A DNA stretch of 47,825 nucleotides from Collinsella sp. Its GTDB lineage: Bacteria; Actinomycetota; Coriobacteriia; Coriobacteriales; Coriobacteriaceae. The stretch lies in contig JAHYYL010000015.1 of assembly GCA_019424965.1 (NCBI GenBank), positions 1-47,825 on the forward strand, in the 5' to 3' direction. Position 1 is the first letter of the stretch; every line of letters begins with the position of its first letter. Below are positions 38,943 through 47,262 of the stretch, piece after piece. The notes under the pieces were generated by a model. That model was not told the origin of the DNA. It saw only the letters and a program-made list of their open reading frames with translations, and did no database searches. Made by a program: the position numbers and the translations under genes.

Positions 38943-40391
38943 ATGGCAGAATCTCGTGCGGAGCGTAAGGCTCGTCGTGCTTTGATCGAGGCGGCTGAGG
39001 GGTCGGAGGAGAAAAAATCTTCTACGAAATCCAAGTCGTCTCAGGATGCGAAGGGTAAGTCGGCCAAGGGCAAGGCTAAGGCCAAGCGCCCCAGTTCTCG
39101 TCGGAGCGAGGATAAGGCATCTCAGACTCGCTCCAAGCGCTCGCATAAAGATCCGGTTTCGTCTGCGCGTAAGGTTGTGGACCCCAAGTCTCCCTGTTCG
39201 ATTATGAAAGCTTGCGGTGGGTGCACGGCGCTCAATCGTCCTTATAAGAAGCAGTTGGCGGCCAAGCAGGCTGCTATGGAGGGGCTGTTTGCTGAGCTCT
39301 GTGAGCGCGAGGGTGTTGCCGTTGATCCCATTCGCGGTATGGGTGTTACCCTGGGCGACCCGGGCAAGTATCCTGCGCCGCGTGGTTTTCGTCATAAGGC
39401 TGCCACTCCGTTTGCTCCCGGCAAAGAGGGCGCTGTCCGCTGCGGCTTTTTTGAACGTGGGACACACAGAATCGTCGCCGTTCCTGAATGCCCTGTCGAG
39501 GCGCCGGGCGCTCGTCAGATTCTCAACGGCATCGCTCGCGAGGCCGAACGTCTGCATATTCCCGCCTTTAACGAAGACAAGCATCTGGGGCTGCTTCGCT
39601 ATGCCGTCGTTCGCTGCGGCTGGCGCACCGACCAGATTATGGTCACCCTCGTGACCGCTCAGCGCGACCTGCCGCATGCGCAGGAGTTCTTTGAGGCTGT
39701 CGCCGCACTCGATCCGCATATCGTCACCGTCGCTCAGAACATCAACGGTCGCCCCGGAAATGCCATCTTGGGCGAGGAGACCCGTATCGTCTATGGCGCC
39801 GAATGCATGCGCGACCAGCTGCTCGGCTGCGAGTTCGATATCTCCCCCACCGCGTTCTATCAGACCAATCCGCCGCAAACCGAGCTGCTCTATCGACTTG
39901 CCATTGACGGCATGGACCTGCAGCAGGGTGATATTCTTATGGACGCTTACTGCGGCAGCGGAACCATCGGCCTGTGCGCCGCGAAGGATGCCCAGGACAA
40001 GGGCATCGGCATTATACTGCTCGGCGTGGAGCGCAACCCGGCGGGCATTGCCGACGCACGTCGCAATGCCGAGCTCAACGGCCTCACCCGCAGCGCTTGG
40101 TTTATGGCCGACGACGCCACCGATTACATCCTGGACGCCGCCGACAACAACGAGCGGATCGATGTCCTTTCCATCGACCCGCCGCGTGCCGGCTCCACCC
40201 CCGAGTTCCTCGAAGCCGCCTGCGCACTCAAGCCGCGCCGCATCACCTATATCAGCTGCAACCCTGTGACCCAAGAGCGCGACCTGCACCAGCTCCTCGA
40301 CGGAGGCTATCGCCTGCTCAAGATCACGCCCGTCGACATGTTCCCCCATACCGACCACACCGAAACCGTAGCGGTCCTCGAGCGCCGCTAA
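38943..40391 (+). CDS. 23S rRNA (uracil-5)-methyltransferase, RlmD/RumA family
   Basis: A 482-residue SAM-dependent RNA m5U methyltransferase. Residues 1-80 are a Lys/Ser/Arg-rich extension, likely RNA-binding. The Fe-S cysteines appear in CSIMKACGGC (near 85-94) plus a later Cys in VPECPVE. The SAM motif is LMDAYCGSGTIGL; IDPPRAG and the catalytic-cysteine motif YISCNPVTQERD complete the fold. The position modified cannot be told from sequence (RlmD, RlmCD or similar). GGAG lies seven bases before the ATG. The 5' third is rich in T-ending codons (CGT, GCT, TCT, GGT), unlike neighbours and its own 3' end. Confidence 0.94.
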   Translation: MAESRAERKARRALIEAAEGSEEKKSSTKSKSSQDAKGKSAKGKAKAKRPSSRRSEDKASQTRSKRSHKDPVSSARKVVDPKSPCSIMKACGGCTALNRPYKKQLAAKQAAMEGLFAELCEREGVAVDPIRGMGVTLGDPGKYPAPRGFRHKAATPFAPGKEGAVRCGFFERGTHRIVAVPECPVEAPGARQILNGIAREAERLHIPAFNEDKHLGLLRYAVVRCGWRTDQIMVTLVTAQRDLPHAQEFFEAVAALDPHIVTVAQNINGRPGNAILGEETRIVYGAECMRDQLLGCEFDISPTAFYQTNPPQTELLYRLAIDGMDLQQGDILMDAYCGSGTIGLCAAKDAQDKGIGIILLGVERNPAGIADARRNAELNGLTRSAWFMADDATDYILDAADNNERIDVLSIDPPRAGSTPEFLEAACALKPRRITYISCNPVTQERDLHQLLDGGYRLLKITPVDMFPHTDHTETVAVLERR

Positions 40392-40421
40392 TCCACCCCG
40401 GTAGATTTTCGAGACAAGAAA

Positions 40422-40451
40422 GGGGGCGGCCCGTCTGGACCGCCCCCTTCG
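40422..40451. terminator. Bidirectional terminator, rlmD-type / PHP genes
   Basis: GGGGGCGG (40422-40429) / CCGCCCCC (40440-40447), with TTCGCTT after it and, on the minus strand, TTTCTTG. It separates two convergent genes. Confidence 0.85.
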
Positions 40452-40469
40452 CTTGGTTTATGAACTCCG

Positions 40470-41291
40470 CTACATCCCCTTGCGCAGGTCACACACGCCG
40501 GCTGCCGCCATCTCGCGCAGCAGCGTCTCGCGGTCGCGCGTCACGATCAAATCCAGCGGGAAGTGAATCTCGTCGAGCATCTTGCGCGCGTGATCGAGCT
40601 TGCCAATGGCCATGCCAATGTGGGCATCGGTCGACACGCCAATACCCACGCCCAGCTCGGCGCAGCGCTCGGCGATCTTGCGGCATACGGCCCAATGCTC
40701 AGTGTCGACACCGTGTTCAAGACTATGGTTATTGATCTCGATAATCTTGTGCTTGGCCTTGGCCGCCAGCAGCACCTCATCGATATCGAACGGCACGCCC
40801 GAACGACCCGCATGCCCCAGCATGAACACCTTGGGGTGCTCCAGGGCATTGATGTACATCTGGGTCGTTTGGGCGAGCGTCGCGCCTTCGGCAAACTGCG
40901 GGTTATGCACGCTTGCCACCAAATAATCCAAATTACGCGTCACCAAATCGAACAGCGAATGCTCACGACTATACGAATCGCCGGCGATATCGAGCGAAAC
41001 GGGAATGTCTTCGCCAAACAAGCTGCCGTCCAGCGAAACGATATCAGCCTCGGCACCACGCAGCACCAGCACGCCGCTCCAAATGCGCGGCCAGATATCC
41101 TGGTTAATAAAGAATTGGAAACTGCGCAGGTCATTGGGACAAGGCGTAACCATCGAGCTTAAATGATCGGCGGAACCGAGCACCTGAAGGCCGCGCTCCG
41201 CCGCCCAATAGATGTTCTCCTCGATGGTTGAGTACGCATGCGCAGAGAACATCGTATGAGTATGAATATCACAAGAAAGAAGGTAGGGCAT
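40470..41291 (-). CDS. PHP-domain phosphatase (YcdX-like)
   Basis: A 273-residue metal-dependent hydrolase of the PHP superfamily. Metal ligands are visible in CDIHTHTMFSAHAYST, GSADHLSSM, a Glu in RGAEADI, the Asp/His set VASVHNPQF and LGHAGRSG, and STDAHIG near the end. It hydrolyses a phosphomonoester; E. coli YcdX is the closest well-known relative. AAGGAG is five bases before the ATG at 41291. It follows the aminotransferase gene on the same strand after about 160 bases that hold a small hairpin. Confidence 0.93.
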   Translation of the reverse strand: MPYLLSCDIHTHTMFSAHAYSTIEENIYWAAERGLQVLGSADHLSSMVTPCPNDLRSFQFFINQDIWPRIWSGVLVLRGAEADIVSLDGSLFGEDIPVSLDIAGDSYSREHSLFDLVTRNLDYLVASVHNPQFAEGATLAQTTQMYINALEHPKVFMLGHAGRSGVPFDIDEVLLAAKAKHKIIEINNHSLEHGVDTEHWAVCRKIAERCAELGVGIGVSTDAHIGMAIGKLDHARKMLDEIHFPLDLIVTRDRETLLREMAAAGVCDLRKGM

Positions 41292-41392
41292 CGGGTCTCC
41301 TTGTCCAGTATGGCCGTCGCGTATATTCATTGTACGCATAGCTTTCGGCAGTCGTAAAACTGCTTCATCCCAATCACACAACGGCATAGACA

Positions 41393-41421
41393 ACGGGGTC
41401 TGGCTTAAAACCAAACCCCGT
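41393..41421 (-). terminator. Possible hairpin after the aminotransferase gene
   Basis: On the minus strand ACGGGGT-TTGG and CCA-ACCCCGT form an interrupted stem around TTTTAA. No T-run follows, so it is a weak terminator at best. Confidence 0.35.
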
Positions 41422-41450
41422 TTCACGTAAAACATTGTAAGCAGAGCGCT

Positions 41451-42641
41451 TTACTTTCGACGATATTCGTCGGCCAGTTGCTTCCAGGCAGGCAACGAAT
41501 TGACGATGGTCTCGTAGCTCACACAGTAGCCAAGGCGGAACCAGCCCGGCATGCCAAAACTATCCGAAGGCACCGCGAGCAGTTCGTACTTCTTCGCGCG
41601 CTCGCAGAACGCATTCGCATCGGGCTCCAGCGCCTTCACCCACAAGTAGAATGCACCATCCGGCTCAACATAGGTGTAGCCGTACTCCGCTAGTGCATCG
41701 GTAAGCGCGGTGCGGTTGCGCGCATAGGCCTCGACATCGCTCGGTTCATCAATGCAGTCGATGATTACACGCTGGAAGAGGGCCGGTGCGCACACGAAGC
41801 CCAGCGTACGGGCAGCACCTGCAACAGCCGGCATCAGGCGCGCCGCCTGTGGATTGGTGTTGGGAACCAAAATCCAGCCCACACGCTCACCCGGTAGCGA
41901 AAGGGACTTGGAATACGAGTAGCAGACGATGGTGTGCTCATAGATCGAAGGCACCCAAGGCACCTCGGCACCGTACACAATCTCGCGGTACGGCTCATCC
42001 GAGATGAGCATAATCGGATTCTCGGGATCGCGCTGAGCGTTGGCCTCGCGCAGAACATTGGCCAGTCGCGTCAGCGTGTCGCGCGTATACACCGCACCGG
42101 TCGGATTGTTTGGCGAGTCAATAATGACAGCGGCCGTCTTATCAGTAATCGCGTTGAGCACGTTACCCACGCTCAGCTGGAACGTGTCTTCGTCGGCAAG
42201 CGCCTCGACGCACGTGCAGCCGGCCTTCTCAATCCACACGCGATACTCCGGAAAGTACGGGGCGATAACGATGACCTCGTCACCCGGATTGGTAACGGCG
42301 TTGAGCGTGCAGGTGAGCGAGGCCGCCGCACCTACCGTCATAAAGACGTCCTTGCCCTCGTAGCTCGTGCCAAAACGGCGGTTGAGCGATTCGGCGACGG
42401 CCGCTCGGCATTGCGGCAGGCCCGGCGCGGGCGTATAGCCGTGCAGCTGGTCGCTCGGCAGCTCCAAGGCCTTCTTAATGGACTCCGCCACGGCAGCAGG
42501 CGCCGGAACACTCGGATTGCCCAATGAAAAATCGAATACGTTCTCTGCACCGATCTGCGCCTTGCGCTCAAGGCCATAGCTAAAGATCTCACGGATGATG
42601 GAACTTTCCGCACCGCGAGCAAACATGGTTTCGTTGATCAT
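41451..42641 (-). CDS. Aspartate-type aminotransferase, fold type I
   Basis: A 396-residue PLP enzyme. The Schiff-base lysine is Lys245 in CYSYSKSLSLPGERVGW. Other motifs are SPNNPTGAVY, SDEPYREIVY and the C-terminal Arg region PGWFRLGYCVS. It transfers amino groups between an amino acid and a 2-oxo acid; the family (aspartate/aromatic/other) cannot be resolved by eye. AAGGGG sits five bases before the ATG at 42641. The 26-bp palindrome at 42697 lies just upstream and may affect its promoter. Confidence 0.92.
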   Translation of the reverse strand: MINETMFARGAESSIIREIFSYGLERKAQIGAENVFDFSLGNPSVPAPAAVAESIKKALELPSDQLHGYTPAPGLPQCRAAVAESLNRRFGTSYEGKDVFMTVGAAASLTCTLNAVTNPGDEVIVIAPYFPEYRVWIEKAGCTCVEALADEDTFQLSVGNVLNAITDKTAAVIIDSPNNPTGAVYTRDTLTRLANVLREANAQRDPENPIMLISDEPYREIVYGAEVPWVPSIYEHTIVCYSYSKSLSLPGERVGWILVPNTNPQAARLMPAVAGAARTLGFVCAPALFQRVIIDCIDEPSDVEAYARNRTALTDALAEYGYTYVEPDGAFYLWVKALEPDANAFCERAKKYELLAVPSDSFGMPGWFRLGYCVSYETIVNSLPAWKQLADEYRRK

Positions 42642-42696
42642 CTGTTCCCCTTTCGCATAGGCGGTATTGTACGCTTTAGCCAACTAGAGCGCCACA

Positions 42697-42760
42697 CTGT
42701 TGATTGGGGACAGACTTAAATGCGTGAAAACGCTCATTTAAGTCTGTCCCCAATCAACAG
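42697..42760. repeat. Perfect palindrome with 26-bp arms
   Basis: 42697-42722 and 42735-42760 are perfectly complementary (CTGTTGATTGGGGACAGACT plus TAAATG). The 12-base loop is CGTGAAAACGCT, which forms a CGT/ACG tip. It sits between the aminotransferase gene and the ftsH terminator. The GGGGACAG core links it to the other GGGAC repeats. Confidence 0.9.
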
Positions 42761-42780
42761 ATGGCCCCATACCGCTCAAA

Positions 42781-42813
42781 AGAAAAAGCCTCCGCAGGTT
42801 TCCCCGCGGAGGC
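42781..42813 (-). terminator. Terminator of the ftsH operon
   Basis: GCCTCCGC-GGG / CC-GCGGAGGC stem (42788-42813), followed on the minus strand by TTTTTCTTTT. It is 14 bases after the ftsH stop. Confidence 0.92.
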
Positions 42814-42827
42814 TCTCATGGCAAAGA

Positions 42828-44975
42828 CTACTCGTTGGTGTCAGCGTCGTCATCGGCCTTCTTTTCGTCAGCGCTCTCGGCGTCGCCGGCATCCTCAGAT
42901 GCGGCTTCGGCATCCTCCTGCATGGCCGCCTGCGCAAAAGCCGCGGCGTCTGCCGCCAGCTCCTCCTCGCTCATGCGAGGCGCGCGCTTCTTGGTCGGCA
43001 TGCCGGCCGCCTTGGCATTGCGCTCCTCCTTGGCCGCCAGGATATCGCCCTCGCGCTCAAGGTAGGCATCCCACTCGTTGTCGAGCAGGGCATTCACGGC
43101 GTCGCCTTCGACGGTCTCGCGCTCGAGCAGCACCTTCGCCATCAGATCGAGCTGATCGCGACGGGCATCCAGAATCTCGACCGCACGGCGATGGGCCTCG
43201 CGCATGATGCGCTGAACCTCGATATCGATGCGGCGCGCCGTCTCCTCGGAGTAATCCTGATGATCGGCATAGTCGCGACCCAGGAACACCTGATGCTGCG
43301 CCTCGCCAAAGACCTGCGTGCCCAGCTCCTCGCTCATACCCAGGCGCGTGACCATCTCGCGCGCCATCTTGGTTGCGCGCTCCAGGTCGTTGCTCGCGCC
43401 CGACGTGATGTCGTCGCACATGAGCTCCTCGGCAACGCGACCGCCCAAGAACACGGCAAGCTCGTCGAGCATCTCGTTCTTGGTCTTGAGGAAGTGGTCC
43501 TCCTGCGGAAGCTGCAGCGTGTAGCCCAGGGCCTGACCGCGGCTGACGATCGAGATCTTATGAACCGGATCGGAGTGCTCCAGGATATGACCCACCAGGG
43601 CGTGACCGCTCTCGTGGTAGGCAATCGTGGTGCGCTCGGCCTCGGTCATCACGCGACCCTTGCGCTGCGGACCGGCAATCACGCGCTCCATCGATTCCTC
43701 GACCTCGTCCATCGAGATCACGGAACGATGACGGCGAGCGGCCAGCAGCGCAGACTCGTTGAGCAGGTTCGCCAAATCGGCACCGGTAAAGCCAACGGTC
43801 ATCTGGGCGAGCTTCTCAAACTTAACGTCCTCGTCCATCGGCTTGTTCTCGGCATGCACGCGCAAGATCTGCTCGCGGCCCTTCACATCCGGACGGTCGA
43901 CCGTAACCTGACGGTCAAAACGGCCGGGACGCAGCAATGCCGGATCCAAGATGTCAGGACGGTTGGTCGCAGCGATCAGGATGACCGACTCGCTTTCCTC
44001 AAAGCCGTCCATCTCCACCAGCAGCTGGTTGAGCGTCTGCTCGCGCTCGTCGTGACCGCCGCCCAAGCCAGCTCCGCGCTGACGTCCCACGGCATCGATC
44101 TCATCGATGAAGATGATCGACGGGGCCTGGGACTTGGCCTCCTTAAAGAGGTCACGCACACGGCTGGCGCCGACACCTACGAACATCTCGACAAAGTCGG
44201 AACCCGAGATGCTAAAGAACGGCACGCCCGCCTCGCCGGCAACGGCCTTGGCCAGCAGCGTTTTACCGGTGCCCGGAGGGCCAACCAGCAAGACGCCACG
44301 CGGGATCTTGGCGCCCAGCTTGCGATAGCGATCCGGATCACTCAAAAAGTCACGGATCTCCTCGAGCTCCTCGACTGCCTCGTCCACGCCGGCAACGTCC
44401 TCGAACTTGACCTTGGGGCGTGTGGCCTCGATGGTCTTGGCGTTGGTCTTGCCAAACTGCATGTTCCTGTTGTTGGCGCCCATCATCTGGCGCATAAAGT
44501 AGAACATGATGGCGATAAGGGCGATCGTCGGAAGCACACTCATCGCCAAGTCGCCCCAAAAATCGGGATCGTTGGTGTTGACGATGTACTTGGTATCGGG
44601 GTGCTCCGCCATGAGCTCGGCAAGCGAATCGGAGCCGACATAAGTCGAGGAGAAGCTCTTGAGCTCGCTCGTATCGCCCTTGTCCTTCTTCGTCTTCCAG
44701 TAATGACCCGTCACGCTTCCGTCTTGAACCGTATAGGTCAAATCTTCGACGCGATCCTGCTTGATGGCGCTCACCATCTCACTCGTCGCGAGCTTTACGG
44801 TATTGCTGGAATTGGCAAAGCCCGAGCCCATGTTAAAGAAGGCGTAGCCCAGAAGCGCGCAAGCCAAAATAAAATACAGCCAGCCCGTACGCGTGGGCTT
44901 CTTGCCTCCGGGCATCCCCGGGATCTTAGGCTCCCGGGGAGTCTGAGAATTGTTATCGTTACGGTCGTCGGGCAT
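42828..44975 (-). CDS. ftsH: ATP-dependent zinc metalloprotease FtsH
   Basis: A 715-residue membrane-anchored AAA protease that degrades unassembled or damaged membrane proteins and regulators. TM1 is about 31-48 (GWLYFILACALLGYAFFNMG) and TM2 about 146-162. The AAA domain has Walker A GPPGTGKT, Walker B IIFIDEIDAVG, the pore FVEMFVGVGASR and the SRH ending RPGRFDRQ. The zinc site is AYHESGHAL (HExxH) with a later Asp. The last 60 residues are an acidic Ala/Asp/Glu-rich tail, longer than in E. coli. The ATG begins one base after the hpt stop, so they are translationally coupled. Confidence 0.97.
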   Translation of the reverse strand: MPDDRNDNNSQTPREPKIPGMPGGKKPTRTGWLYFILACALLGYAFFNMGSGFANSSNTVKLATSEMVSAIKQDRVEDLTYTVQDGSVTGHYWKTKKDKGDTSELKSFSSTYVGSDSLAELMAEHPDTKYIVNTNDPDFWGDLAMSVLPTIALIAIMFYFMRQMMGANNRNMQFGKTNAKTIEATRPKVKFEDVAGVDEAVEELEEIRDFLSDPDRYRKLGAKIPRGVLLVGPPGTGKTLLAKAVAGEAGVPFFSISGSDFVEMFVGVGASRVRDLFKEAKSQAPSIIFIDEIDAVGRQRGAGLGGGHDEREQTLNQLLVEMDGFEESESVILIAATNRPDILDPALLRPGRFDRQVTVDRPDVKGREQILRVHAENKPMDEDVKFEKLAQMTVGFTGADLANLLNESALLAARRHRSVISMDEVEESMERVIAGPQRKGRVMTEAERTTIAYHESGHALVGHILEHSDPVHKISIVSRGQALGYTLQLPQEDHFLKTKNEMLDELAVFLGGRVAEELMCDDITSGASNDLERATKMAREMVTRLGMSEELGTQVFGEAQHQVFLGRDYADHQDYSEETARRIDIEVQRIMREAHRRAVEILDARRDQLDLMAKVLLERETVEGDAVNALLDNEWDAYLEREGDILAAKEERNAKAAGMPTKKRAPRMSEEELAADAAAFAQAAMQEDAEAASEDAGDAESADEKKADDDADTNE

Positions 44976-44976
44976 C

Positions 44977-45525
44977 TTACGAATAAACCTCCGGTTTCAA
45001 AATGCCCAGATACGGAAGGTTACGATAGCGCTCGGCATAGTCGAGGCCGTAGCCCACCACAAAGGCATCGGGGCAATGGGTTCCAACATACTTGGGCGTG
45101 ATGGCCGAGGTACGGTCCTCAACGTCCTTCCACAGGAAGGCGGCGACCTCCAAAGAAGCGGGCTTGCGGCTCTCGAGGTTCTTCATCAGATACTTGAGCG
45201 TCAGGCCCGAGTCCAGAATGTCCTCGACGATCAGCACGTCGCGACCGCGGATGTCGATATCCAGGTCCTTAATGATACGCACGATACCCGAGGACTTCAC
45301 ACCGTCGCCGTAGCTCGAAACAGCCATGAAATCGATGTTGGTCGGCAGCTCGATCTTACGCATCAGGTCGCCCATAAAGACCACGGCGCCGCGCAGGACC
45401 GCAATCAGCACCAGATCCTTACCCGCGTAGTCGCGAGTAATCTGCTCGCCTAGGCGAGAGACGATACCGTCGATATCCTCCTGCGTAAACAGAACCTTCT
45501 CGATATCCGGATGTTGAGAAGCCAT
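44977..45525 (-). CDS. hpt: Hypoxanthine phosphoribosyltransferase
   Basis: A 182-residue purine salvage enzyme that converts hypoxanthine and guanine with PRPP to IMP and GMP. The PRPP-binding loop is VLIVEDILDSGLTL. Other marks are VLRGAVVFMGDL and the C-terminal VVGYGLDYAERYRNLPYLG. It lies between tilS and ftsH, an order conserved in many Gram-positive bacteria, in which Hpt can associate with TilS and FtsH. AAAGGG lies five bases before the ATG. Confidence 0.97.
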   Translation of the reverse strand: MASQHPDIEKVLFTQEDIDGIVSRLGEQITRDYAGKDLVLIAVLRGAVVFMGDLMRKIELPTNIDFMAVSSYGDGVKSSGIVRIIKDLDIDIRGRDVLIVEDILDSGLTLKYLMKNLESRKPASLEVAAFLWKDVEDRTSAITPKYVGTHCPDAFVVGYGLDYAERYRNLPYLGILKPEVYS

Positions 45526-45590
45526 GACAACCCTTTCTTGTGCTTATCGCCCACACACCGCCGTATGGACGCGAACTACACATTCTAGCA

Positions 45591-45621
45591 GCGCACGGGG
45601 TATATTTACCAGCCCGTGCGC
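45591..45621 (-). other. GC-rich hairpin between tilS and hpt
   Basis: GCGCACGGG (45591-45599) / CCCGTGCGC (45613-45621) form a perfect 9-bp stem. No T-run follows; instead a TAGAAT -10-like hexamer (45582-45587, leftward) does. It may partly terminate tilS mRNA while an hpt promoter restarts transcription. Confidence 0.5.
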
Positions 45622-45672
45622 CATCAGCGCGGGAATACCGTCAACGTCGCACAGAATAGTAGGCACAAGTCA

Positions 45673-47214
45673 CTATTCCGCATCGACTACGCGGAGCAGA
45701 TATGCCACGCGCGTTGCGGCCGTGCATTTAAAACGCTCGTCCGCGCGAACTCCGGCGACCCACACCACCGCACCTCCCGGCGCCGTCCTCACTATGGGCA
45801 CGCCAGCGCGCTCGGAAACGGGAATGCGAGCCTCGCCTAGCAAGTCGGATACCTTTTTGCTTCGGCCACTCATGCCTAACGGGCACATTACGTCCCCCGG
45901 CGCGGGAGCGTCCACCCACAGGCGCGCCAATCGCGCCTCGGCAGGGATCTCGCCGCGCGAGCCCGCCAAAATCCGCTCGCTATCGCCGTCGGCAAAACCC
46001 AGGGCCGCCGCGTCCACTAAAGCCGTCACTTCCCCAGCAGCCGCAAGCTCACGGGCGCGGCGCACGATATCGCATCCCGGCTCAACGGCCATCGGTTCTG
46101 TGACCAGCATACGTCCCCCGCCCAACGGCAAACGACCGGGTACGGTAACCCAGTCCGCGACCAGGCCCTCGCGAGCCGCCGGCGCCTTAAACGCCAGCAT
46201 GCCAAACTCAATGCGTGCGTCAATCCCCGCCGGAAGCGTGACCGAGCCGGCGCCCTCGGCAACGCAGGAAAGGACTCTCTCCACATGTCGCATCTCTGGA
46301 CGAGCGTCCGGATCGATGCGCTTAATCGCCAGTCGCACGATGCGCCGCGCGATTACCACCTCGGCCGCAGCAAGGCGCCTGGCATCGAGCACCAGCGCGC
46401 CCGCCGCCTCCTTACGCAGGCAGCTTCGAAACGCCTGTGCCGAAAGCTGAGACAAAAACGCGTCCTCATCGCCTAAGATCTCGCAGGCGGCGCCAATCGT
46501 TTTGCAGACGCTCGCGTTGCGCTGCGCCACCACCGGCATCACTCGATGGCGCACGTAGTTACGCAAGTACGACACGTCCTCGTTGCTCTCGTCCTCTCGC
46601 CACGGCTGACCATGCACCTGCAGATAACCCACGAGTTCATCATGAGTCAGGTCGAGCAAGGGACGCACCACGATATTCCTCCGGCGAGGAATGCTCGACA
46701 GACCAGCGGGGCCCGAACCCTTAATCGCGTTCATCAAAAACGTTTCCGCGCGATCCGAAGACGTGTGCGCAGTGCAGATACGAGCCGCCGTTCGCGGTGC
46801 CCCCGTCTGGGCGCAGAGCTCGCGAACATACCTTCGCGCCGCGGCATAGCGCACCTCGCGGGCAGCCGCCTCGATATTGCCCGATTCATCATCAAAATAG
46901 GCATGCTCAACACACAGCGGCAAGCCATATTGTGCGCATAGGCCGCGCACAAAGGCCTCGTCGCCATCGGATGCCTCGCCGCGCAGATGGTGGTTCACAT
47001 GCAGCACGTGCAGTCGCTCGCGCGCGATGGGGGCTACACCACGCCCATCCAGAATATCCAACTTTGATGTGCACGCCATAAGGAGCAAAGCCGTCGAGTC
47101 CGCACCACCTGATACCATGAGCACCACGGGGGCAGCCGTCTGCCGCGTTGCCAGGGCTTTATCATCAGCCCACGATGCAGCATGGTGTCCATAATGCTGA
47201 GATACCGTTGGCAT
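45673..47214 (-). CDS. tilS: tRNA(Ile)-lysidine synthetase TilS
   Basis: A 513-residue enzyme that adds lysine to C34 of the CAU-anticodon tRNA-Ile. The PP-loop VSGGADSTALL is at about residues 34-44. HVNHHLRG and the substrate-binding CTAHTSSDRAETFLMN are typical, as is NYVRHRVMPV. The C-terminal domain includes CPLGMSGRSKKVSDLL. AGGAGG lies six bases before the ATG. A divergent promoter region of about 48 bases separates it from the metallo-beta-lactamase gene. Confidence 0.95.
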   Translation of the reverse strand: MPTVSQHYGHHAASWADDKALATRQTAAPVVLMVSGGADSTALLLMACTSKLDILDGRGVAPIARERLHVLHVNHHLRGEASDGDEAFVRGLCAQYGLPLCVEHAYFDDESGNIEAAAREVRYAAARRYVRELCAQTGAPRTAARICTAHTSSDRAETFLMNAIKGSGPAGLSSIPRRRNIVVRPLLDLTHDELVGYLQVHGQPWREDESNEDVSYLRNYVRHRVMPVVAQRNASVCKTIGAACEILGDEDAFLSQLSAQAFRSCLRKEAAGALVLDARRLAAAEVVIARRIVRLAIKRIDPDARPEMRHVERVLSCVAEGAGSVTLPAGIDARIEFGMLAFKAPAAREGLVADWVTVPGRLPLGGGRMLVTEPMAVEPGCDIVRRARELAAAGEVTALVDAAALGFADGDSERILAGSRGEIPAEARLARLWVDAPAPGDVMCPLGMSGRSKKVSDLLGEARIPVSERAGVPIVRTAPGGAVVWVAGVRADERFKCTAATRVAYLLRVVDAE

Positions 47215-47262
47215 TCGCTTCCTCCTCTATTCGTCCGCACCCATTGTATCCTTTGGAATCTT

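Noticed and set aside
38844..40358. 504-residue leftward open frame
   Set aside because: It is the antisense shadow of the rRNA methyltransferase gene, which has clear catalytic motifs and a ribosome site.
42720..45101. 793-residue rightward open frame
   Set aside because: Antisense to ftsH, beginning inside the 26-bp palindrome; no ribosome site or recognisable domain.
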